NCBI GenBank assembly: GCA_965203835.1
Contig: OZ241919.1
Span: 1,860,001-1,924,000 of the forward strand
Reading direction: 5' to 3'
Length of the DNA stretch: 64,000 bases
Origin: CBDCFV01 sp965203835
GTDB lineage: Bacteria > Chloroflexota > Dehalococcoidia > Lucifugimonadales > UBA3495
The notes under the pieces were generated by a model. That model was not told the origin of the DNA. It did no database searches and saw only the letters and a list, made by a program, of their open reading frames with translations. Shown here piece by piece: positions 57,943-64,000 of the stretch (the first letter of the stretch is position 1; every line of letters begins with the position of its first letter). Position numbers and translations under genes: made by a program.

Positions 57943-59109
57943 GTGACCACAACCACCCCTGAAGAGGCCCGCACCCAGATAGTCAACTTGGTCCGCGACT
58001 TCGTCCGGCGCGAAGTAGAACCCGTGGCGGAGAAACTGGACCGGGAGGACATCGTTCCGCTGGACCTGATAGACAAGATGAAGGAACTGGGCCTCTTCGG
58101 CATCACCATCCCCGAAGAGTACGGCGGCCTGGGCTTGGACTACACCACCTTTGCTTCCGTCTTTGAAGAGCTCAGCAAGGGTTTCATGAGCATCAGCGGC
58201 GCCATCGGCACCCACCATATCCTGGCCTACGTGCTCACCCACTACGGCACCGAGGAACAGAAACGCCGGTTTCTGCCGGACCTGGCGTCGGGCAAGAAAC
58301 GTGGAGGGCTGGCCCTTACCGAACCGGGCGGCGGGACCGACGTGGCCAACCTCCAGACCACCGCCGACAAGGACGGCGAAGAGTACGTCATCAACGGCAC
58401 CAAGATGTTCATCACCAACGGCCGCCACGGCGATGCCTTCTGCCTGCTGGCCCGCACCGACCGGTCGGCGGAACCCAGGCACCGGGGCATAAGCGCTTTC
58501 GTAGTGGAGAAGGGCGACCCTGGCTTTACAGTAGGGCGTGATCTCGACAAGATGGGCTACCGGGGCTTGGACACCTGCGAGTTGATTTTCGACAACGTCC
58601 GCATCCCCACCGAAAACCTCATCGGCGACCAGGAGGGCCGCGGCTTCTCCCAAGTCATGAGCGGCTTGGAAACCGGGCGCATCAACGTCGCCGCCCGGGC
58701 CGTGGGCGTGGCCCAAGCCGCCCTGGACGCCTCGATGCGCTACTCCCAGCAGCGTCGCACCTTCGGCGTTCCCATCTCCCAGCACCAAGCCATCCAACTG
58801 AAGCTGGCCGACATGGCGACCAAAATCCAGGCGGCCCGCCTGCTTACCTACGATGCGGCGGCCAAAAAGGACCGGGGCGAGCGGGTGGACCTGGAAGCGG
58901 GAATGGCCAAGCTGTTCGCCAGCGAAATCTGCCAGGAAATCACGCTGGAAGCGGTGCGCATCCACGGCGGCTACGGCTACATAAAGGAATCGCCGGTGGA
59001 GCGTTACTACCGGGACGCGCCGCTAATGATCATCGGCGAGGGCACCAACGAAATAATGAAGCTGCTAATCGCCCGTCAACTGCTCGCCAAGCCGGAGTAT
59101 CAGGTCTAG
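57943..59109 (+). CDS. Acyl-CoA dehydrogenase
   Basis: FAD enzyme of beta-oxidation, 388 residues, length normal. LALTEPGGGTDVANLQT (FAD loop), YVINGTKMFITNGRHGD, GLETGRINVAARAVG and the catalytic Glu region GYGYIKESPVERYYRDAPLMIIGEGTNEI are present. GTG start with AAGGAG upstream. The enoyl-CoA hydratase at 59860, on the other strand, may serve the same pathway. Confidence 0.95.
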   Translation: MTTTTPEEARTQIVNLVRDFVRREVEPVAEKLDREDIVPLDLIDKMKELGLFGITIPEEYGGLGLDYTTFASVFEELSKGFMSISGAIGTHHILAYVLTHYGTEEQKRRFLPDLASGKKRGGLALTEPGGGTDVANLQTTADKDGEEYVINGTKMFITNGRHGDAFCLLARTDRSAEPRHRGISAFVVEKGDPGFTVGRDLDKMGYRGLDTCELIFDNVRIPTENLIGDQEGRGFSQVMSGLETGRINVAARAVGVAQAALDASMRYSQQRRTFGVPISQHQAIQLKLADMATKIQAARLLTYDAAAKKDRGERVDLEAGMAKLFASEICQEITLEAVRIHGGYGYIKESPVERYYRDAPLMIIGEGTNEIMKLLIARQLLAKPEYQV

Positions 59110-59121
59110 GGAACCACCAGC

Positions 59122-59829
59122 CTACCCTTCAGCCGCCTCCGCAGCCAATGGGTTGAAGGTCAGCCGCTTCACCACGGTTTGCCCTGGGTTCCGCCACTGG
59201 TGGTGGGTGTTGCCGGGCACCAGGATGCCGTCTCCTTCAGATACTTCGTACTCCTGGCCGTCGCACAGCAGTGTGCCATGACCTTCCAGCACGTAGGCTA
59301 CATGCTCCCAGGAGTGGGTGTGGCCCCCAGTGTCCTGGTGGGAGGACTGCCCTCCGGCCAGCTCGATGTAAAGCATCGTATAGGTAGGAGCGCCGTCTGT
59401 TGAGCTTATCAGCCTTACGCCGCCGACCAACTCGCTACTGTTGCGAATTACCGGCGGCTCCCCGGTGCCGGCGCCGCCGTTGTTGCGGGCTCCCCCGGAC
59501 TGGGCGGCAATCAACGGGTTGATCTCCAGTCGCCGGATGACCCTGGTGCCGCCGTCGTTCAGCGTGTAGTGGTCCACGTTGCCGGGAATGAATATCCCGT
59601 CCCCCGCCTTTACCGGGTATCCCTTGCCGTCGCACATCAACGTACCGGAGCCGGAGATTATGTACACCTCGTGCTCCCACGAGTGGATGTGATGGGCGCT
59701 GGTCTGGCCCGGGTTGATCTCCGAGTAGGTCATGGTGCAGGTGGGCGGGTTGTCGTCCAGCCCTATCAACCGGGTCGACAACCTGCCGGGGACGTGAAGG
59801 TTTCTGAAGTTCCTGATTACCGGCTTCAT
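59122..59829 (-). CDS. Double-cupin protein
   Basis: A 235-residue protein with two cupin barrels: first GQTSAHHIHSWEHEVYIISGSG, second QSSHQDTGGHTHSWEHVAYVLEGHG. Metal-binding His/Glu sets are complete in both. It fits a two-domain dioxygenase or isomerase but could be a regulatory sensor. Its ATG at 59829 lies 30 bases downstream of the enoyl-CoA hydratase, in operon orientation. Confidence 0.88.
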   Translation of the reverse strand: MKPVIRNFRNLHVPGRLSTRLIGLDDNPPTCTMTYSEINPGQTSAHHIHSWEHEVYIISGSGTLMCDGKGYPVKAGDGIFIPGNVDHYTLNDGGTRVIRRLEINPLIAAQSGGARNNGGAGTGEPPVIRNSSELVGGVRLISSTDGAPTYTMLYIELAGGQSSHQDTGGHTHSWEHVAYVLEGHGTLLCDGQEYEVSEGDGILVPGNTHHQWRNPGQTVVKRLTFNPLAAEAAEG

Positions 59830-59859
59830 TACTGTTGACTCCTCTGCGGGACCTCGGAC

Positions 59860-60636
59860 CTACCGGCCCTGCCACTGGGGCTTGCGTTTCTCGGCGAAAG
59901 CCCTGGGCCCCTCCTTGGAGTCTTCCGTGGTAAGAAGCTGGTCGTACATGTGGTAGGTCAGGGAGGATATGTCCTGGGTGGACATGTTGAGACCGCGGTA
60001 GGCCAGCTCTTTGAAGTACTGCACCGCCAGCGGAGCGTTCTCCGCTATCTGGTTCGCCAGCTTCATCGCCTCGGGCATCAAATCGTCACCGGGGACGACC
60101 CTGTTGACGAACCCGATCTCGTAGGCCCGCTGGGCGGATATGGGCTGGGCGGTGAACACCAACTCCAGCGTCGCCGCCAAGGATATGGATTTCGGCAGGA
60201 TGGTGCCGAAGGGGGGCAGAAGGCTCCACTTGGTTTCGGTAATGCCCAGTTGGGCCTCTTCCGCCGCTATTCGGAGGTCGCACATCTGGGCGATGGACCA
60301 ACCGCCGGCCAGCGCAAAGCCATTGATGGCGGCAATGAGCGGCTTCCAGGTCTGGGGCCACATGAACGGCCTTTCCGGGGACATGCTCTGGGAGGCCGTG
60401 GCTTGAATCCCTTCGGCGTTGTCGGTGGCCCGCTCCTTCAAGTCGCGGCCGGCGCAAAAGGCCCTTCCGGTTCCCGTAATTATCGCCACGAAAGCATCGT
60501 CGTCTCCGTCGAATTGCGTGATCGCTTCGCCCAACTCCCGCCGCAATTGTCGGTTGATTGAATTCAGCGAGTCGGGACGGTTCAGGGTGATTACCACTAC
60601 GTTGTCCCGTTTTTCGTACAGTACCGTTTCAGCCAT
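59860..60636 (-). CDS. Enoyl-CoA hydratase/isomerase family protein
   Basis: A 258-residue crotonase. ITGTGRAFCAGRDLKE and AAINGFALAGGWSIAQMCDLRIAAEEAQLG (oxyanion hole Gly) are typical; the second catalytic Glu position reads ITETKWSLLPPFGT. ATG 60636 follows GAGAGGA. Specificity unknown. Confidence 0.93.
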   Translation of the reverse strand: MAETVLYEKRDNVVVITLNRPDSLNSINRQLRRELGEAITQFDGDDDAFVAIITGTGRAFCAGRDLKERATDNAEGIQATASQSMSPERPFMWPQTWKPLIAAINGFALAGGWSIAQMCDLRIAAEEAQLGITETKWSLLPPFGTILPKSISLAATLELVFTAQPISAQRAYEIGFVNRVVPGDDLMPEAMKLANQIAENAPLAVQYFKELAYRGLNMSTQDISSLTYHMYDQLLTTEDSKEGPRAFAEKRKPQWQGR

Positions 60637-60708
60637 CCAAGTCCTCTCTAACCTCGTTCCCGCTCGCACGGGAAACCATTTATTACTTCATACGTCTCGG
60701 TGTATTCA

Positions 60709-60831
60709 GTCATTCCCGCGCGGGCGGGAACCTGTATCGACCGTCATTCCCGCGAAGGAACGTCACCCCCGCGCAGGCGGGGGCGGGAATCCATAGTTCC
60801 GTTTGGTTCCCCGCCTTCGCGGAGAAGACGA
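60709..60831. repeat. Cluster of four interspersed-repeat arms
   Basis: Copies at about 60709-60730, 60743-60760, 60764-60793 and 60806-60828, filling half of a 241-base gap between the enoyl-CoA hydratase and HIT genes. Similar compound layout to 694-743. Confidence 0.85.
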
Positions 60832-60877
60832 AATCATACACCAAGGCTCAAGCCGGCGCGGTCTTTCCGGTAGCCAA

Positions 60878-61231
60878 TCAAGCGTATTCGCCAAGGTACA
60901 CGCCGCCGATGACGTGCAGATGGCCGCGGCTCTGGCTTTGCAGGCCGTCACGCCCGAAATTGGACAAAATGCGGAAGCCTCCCGGTGAGAAGGCGGTGCC
61001 CAGTTCCACGGCGATGTTTCCCAGCCTTGGCATCAAGCCGTTGCTCCACATGTCGAACTGGTCCAGGTGCTGCTTGGGCATCACCAGCAACATCACCGGC
61101 ACCCACGTAAGCCGGTTCCTGATTACCATTATGTCGTTGTCCACGTACCATATTTTGGCGTCCCGGTCATGGTAGTGGGTGATGTTACAGAACACGCAAT
61201 TGGGCCGGAAACTCAAGCGGGGAAACTCCAT
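60878..61231 (-). CDS. HIT-family protein, altered histidine triad
   Basis: A 117-residue HIT-fold nucleotide-binding protein: CVFCNITHYHDRDAKIWYVDND, VMPKQHLDQFDMW and the triad RGHLHVIGG. The normal HxHxHxx has its first His replaced (Arg here), while the two following His, including the catalytic one, are kept. Hydrolyses or transfers nucleotide, target unknown. Confidence 0.85.
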   Translation of the reverse strand: MEFPRLSFRPNCVFCNITHYHDRDAKIWYVDNDIMVIRNRLTWVPVMLLVMPKQHLDQFDMWSNGLMPRLGNIAVELGTAFSPGGFRILSNFGRDGLQSQSRGHLHVIGGVYLGEYA

Positions 61232-61338
61232 TGGCCCGGAATACGGACTCGGCCAAGCGTTTGTTCCAGACGCTCGTTAATATATATAGTTCGCTATACA
61301 CCTTGTCAACCGGAGCAGTTTGGGCTGAAAACCGCCGC

Positions 61339-61368
61339 TTGACACTTCTAAAATAGCCCCCCTATAAT
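61339..61368 (+). promoter_or_regulatory. pyrG: Sigma-70-type promoter for pyrG
   Basis: TTGACA (61339-61344) and TATAAT (61363-61368), both perfect, 18-base spacer. Predicted transcription start near 61375, giving a leader of about 110 bases that includes CCCCACGCGGGG. Confidence 0.85.
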
Positions 61369-61488
61369 GCTAATCAATCCCCACGCGGGGCCCCTCGTTA
61401 CGCGCCACTTTCCTTGTATTGATCCAACCCTGTTCCCGCTTTAGCTGACGTATGCCTAAGCCTTTTTCCCGACAGTCAGGACCGGCAC

Positions 61489-63120
61489 GTGGCCACTAAG
61501 TATATTTTTGTCACCGGCGGAGTGGTCAGCTCACTCGGCAAAGGGATATGCGTCGCATCCATTGGGCGTATCCTCAAGAGCCGGGGGTTATCCGTCTCGG
61601 TAGTGAAGCTGGACCCCTACCTCAATGTTGATCCGGGCACTATGTCCCCCTATCAGCACGGGGAGGTGTTCGTCACCGCCGACGGCGGGGAGACTGATCT
61701 GGACCTTGGCCACTACGAACGGTTTATCGACGCCGATCTCACCCGCGCCTCCAACCTGACCGCTGGGGAGGTCTACCTGGACCTTATCGGCAAAGAGCGG
61801 CGGGGCGACTTTCTCGGCGGCACCATCCAAGCCGTTCCCCACGTGACCAACGTGATCAAGCAGCGTATCATCGAGCTTGGCGAGACTCAGAACGTCGACG
61901 TTGTGGTGGTGGAAGTGGGCGGTACGGTGGGAGACATTGAGGGGCTTCCCTTCCTGGAGGCCATCCGCCAAGTCCGCAACGACGTTGGCCGCGACAACGT
62001 TTACTATATCCACCTCACCCTGCTTCCCCACTTGGCTGCCGCCCAAGAGTTGAAGACCAAGCCCACCCAGCACAGCGTCAAGGAATTGAGGGCCATCGGC
62101 ATCCAGCCCGACGCCATTATTTGCCGCAGCGACTTTCCCGTACCCGACTCCATCCCGGAGAAGATTTCCTCCTTCTGCGACGTTCCCCAACGAGCGGTTA
62201 TTCCTTTGACGACGGTGGAAAACGTGTACGAGGTGCCGCTCATACTGGAGGAGTCCGGCTTGGGCGACATCATCCTGGACTCATTGGGGCTGGATGCCCG
62301 GCCTCGAGACATGACCGACTGGGCGGTCATGGTCGCTCGGATGAAAAACATCAAGGAGACTGTGTCCATCGCATTGGTGGGCAAGTACGTGGAATACCCC
62401 GACTCCTACCTGTCGGTAAAGGAAGCCTTGCGCCACGCCGGGTTGCACCATGACAAATCAGTAGATATTCAGTGGGTGCACTCTGAAGACGTTGAAAAGT
62501 ACGGCCCCGACTCCCTGCTGGGCAGCGCGTGCGGCATAGTGGTCCCCGGAGGCTTCGGCCCGCGCGGTGTGGAAGGGATGGTCTCCACCGTCCAGTACGC
62601 CCGGCAACACCAAGTGCCTTACTTGGGCTTGTGTTTGGGGTTGCAGGTGATGGTGATCGAGTGGGCCCGCAACATGATGGGGTTGAAGGCCGCCAATTCT
62701 TCCGAATTGGACCCGGACACGCCCCACCCGGTCATAGATATCATGCCCAACCAGCGCGGCGTCACCGAGATGGGCGGCACCATGCGGCTGGGCAGGTATC
62801 CCTGCCGGCCCGTGGCCAATACCTTGACCATGGCCGCTTACCAGAAAAACCAGGTGTGGGAGAGGCACCGCCACCGCTTCGAGTTGAACAACGCCTACCG
62901 CGAGGCCCTGGAAAACTCCGGCTTGGTGATGGCCGGGCTGTCGCCCGACGGGGAGTTGGTGGAGACCGGGGAGGTCAAAGACCATCCCTACATGGTGGGA
63001 GTCCAGTTCCATCCCGAGTTCCGGTCCCGGCCCAACAGGCCGCACCCGCTGTTCAGCGGCTTCTTCGCCGCAGCGGCCAGCACCATACGCGAGGGAGAAC
63101 AGCGGCCGCTGCCCCTGTAA
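61489..63120 (+). CDS. pyrG: CTP synthase
   Basis: Converts UTP to CTP using glutamine. Synthase domain: FVTGGVVSSLGKGICVASIGRILKSRG, LDPYLNVDPGTMSPYQHGEVFV; glutaminase domain: GLCLGLQVMVIEWARN with catalytic Cys, and QFHPEFRSRP. 543 residues from GTG 61489, a family-typical length. A single strong promoter is visible upstream; the leader may take part in CTP-dependent control as in Firmicutes, but I cannot show this. Confidence 0.97.
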   Translation: MATKYIFVTGGVVSSLGKGICVASIGRILKSRGLSVSVVKLDPYLNVDPGTMSPYQHGEVFVTADGGETDLDLGHYERFIDADLTRASNLTAGEVYLDLIGKERRGDFLGGTIQAVPHVTNVIKQRIIELGETQNVDVVVVEVGGTVGDIEGLPFLEAIRQVRNDVGRDNVYYIHLTLLPHLAAAQELKTKPTQHSVKELRAIGIQPDAIICRSDFPVPDSIPEKISSFCDVPQRAVIPLTTVENVYEVPLILEESGLGDIILDSLGLDARPRDMTDWAVMVARMKNIKETVSIALVGKYVEYPDSYLSVKEALRHAGLHHDKSVDIQWVHSEDVEKYGPDSLLGSACGIVVPGGFGPRGVEGMVSTVQYARQHQVPYLGLCLGLQVMVIEWARNMMGLKAANSSELDPDTPHPVIDIMPNQRGVTEMGGTMRLGRYPCRPVANTLTMAAYQKNQVWERHRHRFELNNAYREALENSGLVMAGLSPDGELVETGEVKDHPYMVGVQFHPEFRSRPNRPHPLFSGFFAAAASTIREGEQRPLPL

Positions 63121-63194
63121 CGTTTAATGACGAGAGTATTTCAAGGCATGAGGATACTGAGCACGCGGGGATTTCAAAGGTAAGGCCAAACGCC

Positions 63195-63554
63195 ATGTCG
63201 GCAGACACCATCGCCATCATCACCACCGTCATCACCGTTGGGATACTGTTGTTCGGCGCGATGGCGACCATGTTCCAGATGCAGAACAAACGGATTGACT
63301 CCTTGGAGAACCGGCTGACTGCTTTTGAACAGCAGGTTGTGAACCGGTTCGCAGCAATGGAGAACCGGTTCACCGCCTTAGAGAACCGGCTGACTACTTT
63401 TGAACAGCGAGTGGAGAACCGGTTCATCGCCCTGGAGAACCGTTTAACCGCCTTCGAGGCCCGGTTCTCCGCCCTAGAGCAGCGGCAAGCCCGTCTTGAG
63501 GGCATGGTGGAAGGGATAATCGAGATCCTTTCCCGTGCCCCCCAATCAGCCTGA
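63195..63554 (+). CDS. Membrane-anchored coiled-coil protein
   Basis: 119 residues: an N-terminal hydrophobic helix (about 5-27), then a strict heptad region of repeating ENRLTAFE / ENRFTALE units (residues 38-95), ending in a hydrophobic C-terminal helix. The repeat is visible in DNA as repeated GAGAACCG-blocks. Not a known named protein; may be an oligomerising spacer. It lies between pyrG and the transaldolase gene. Confidence 0.7.
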   Translation: MSADTIAIITTVITVGILLFGAMATMFQMQNKRIDSLENRLTAFEQQVVNRFAAMENRFTALENRLTTFEQRVENRFIALENRLTAFEARFSALEQRQARLEGMVEGIIEILSRAPQSA

Positions 63555-63571
63555 TCAAGAGATGTGACGAA

Positions 63572-64000
63572 ATGAGACTGTTCTTAGACACCGCCAACAT
63601 GCAGGAAATCCGCGACGGGGTCCGTCTGGGCGTAGTCAGCGGGGTGACCACCAACCCGTCCCTGGCCGCCAGCGAGGGAATCGGCAGCCGGGCCAACTAC
63701 CGCGCCGCTGTGCAGGAGATTTCCGACATTCTCGACGGCCCCATTTCCGTCGAGGTGGTAAGCTTGGACGCCGAAGGGATGATTGAAGAAGGCCGGGAAA
63801 TCGCCGAGTGGATTCCCAATCCCTGGGTGAAAATCCCCAGCACCACGGCCGGGTTCGAGGCCATATCCACCTTGGCCAAGGACGGCATCAAGGTCAACCA
63901 GACCCTGTGCTTCTCGTTGAACCAAGCCCTTCTCGGCGCTCAAGCCGGTTCCCACGTGGTCAGCCCGTTCGTGGGCCGCTTGGACGACATCGGTCAGCAG
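63572..64000 (+). CDS. Transaldolase / fructose-6-phosphate aldolase family protein (partial)
   Basis: The N-terminal 143 residues of a TalC-type class I aldolase: LFLDTANMQEIRDGVRLGVVSGVTTNPSL, VSVEVV-like strand (ISVEVVSLD), and WVKIPST with the Schiff-base Lys region, then NQTLCFSLNQALLGAQAGSHVVSPFVGRLDD at the window edge. Small transaldolase length is expected. SD is not well defined before ATG 63572. Runs off the right edge. Confidence 0.93.
   Translation, partial: MRLFLDTANMQEIRDGVRLGVVSGVTTNPSLAASEGIGSRANYRAAVQEISDILDGPISVEVVSLDAEGMIEEGREIAEWIPNPWVKIPSTTAGFEAISTLAKDGIKVNQTLCFSLNQALLGAQAGSHVVSPFVGRLDDIGQQ

Noticed and set aside
63195..63554. Phage tail-fibre or collagen-like repeat protein
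   Set aside because: The repeats are heptad coiled-coil units with an N-terminal membrane helix; no phage genes around.

Overview
The window is a 64 kb, GC-rich (about 60 percent by eye), densely coded bacterial chromosome segment with no rRNA, tRNA, CRISPR array, transposase or phage structural gene that I could recognise. The gene mix suggests a free-living Chloroflexota of the Dehalococcoidia/SAR202 type: an F420-type NADPH oxidoreductase, an LLM-class flavin oxidoreductase, a CoxSML-type molybdenum hydroxylase, an HpaB-like flavin hydroxylase, HAD dehalogenase, amidohydrolase, acyl-CoA dehydrogenase and enoyl-CoA hydratase scattered between housekeeping genes. The assignment is inference from content only. 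A short palindromic interspersed repeat (core ATTCCCGC-GAAG-GCGGGAAT and variants) occurs more than twenty times, in intergenic gaps and also inside reading frames.

Layout. 1-2044: end of lysS, then serS. 2143-3977: small membrane protein, PaREP1/HEPN-like protein, polysaccharide deacetylase. 4047-13430: a tightly overlapping cluster of six genes (DUF3326 protein, carboxynorspermidine-decarboxylase-like PLP enzyme, transglutaminase-like protein, SecA paralogue, Gln/Arg/Ser-rich lipoprotein, unknown protein). 13308-17930: an envelope-stress type module (DUF350 and DUF4178 on the minus strand; small membrane protein, charged repeat/TM protein, PspA and PspAA on the plus strand). 17946-19956: three-subunit Co-type nitrile hydratase or thiocyanate hydrolase with a Uma2-family gene lodged inside the operon. 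20092-24908: surE and a CoxSML-type operon. 25128-31935: lysA, holB, HNH nuclease, CvpA, PAP2 phosphatase, cmk, plsC. 31953-42421: catabolic and redox enzymes plus HtrA protease and toxin-antitoxin-like debris. 42540-49535: two tiny desulforedoxin-like genes, thioredoxin-like protein, F420 reductase, SDR, dCTP-deaminase-like protein, IMPase, two retropepsin-like proteins. 49548-55705: amidohydrolase, prs, dehalogenase, nucleoside hydrolase, peroxiredoxin and a small cluster of unknown membrane-associated genes. 56034-64000: gamma-glutamyltransferase, acyl-CoA dehydrogenase, cupin, enoyl-CoA hydratase, HIT protein, pyrG, a coiled-coil membrane protein and the start of a transaldolase.

The most interesting part is 4047-13430. 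A SecA paralogue is translationally coupled to a protein with a Cys-His-Asp transglutaminase triad and to a polyamine-type decarboxylase, and is followed by a lipoprotein with a Gln/Arg/Ser-rich tail. Next to it lies a PspA/PspAA/DUF350/DUF4178 module. I propose, as inference only, one envelope-associated export or modification system. The second theme is the interspersed repeat, which lengthens several proteins in frame (most clearly the SecA paralogue) and in one place is flanked by a 28-bp direct duplication of the prs 3' end, suggesting recent mobility. Several gene remnants (HigB toxin, duplicated HpaB tail, lipoprotein leader) mark sites of past rearrangement.
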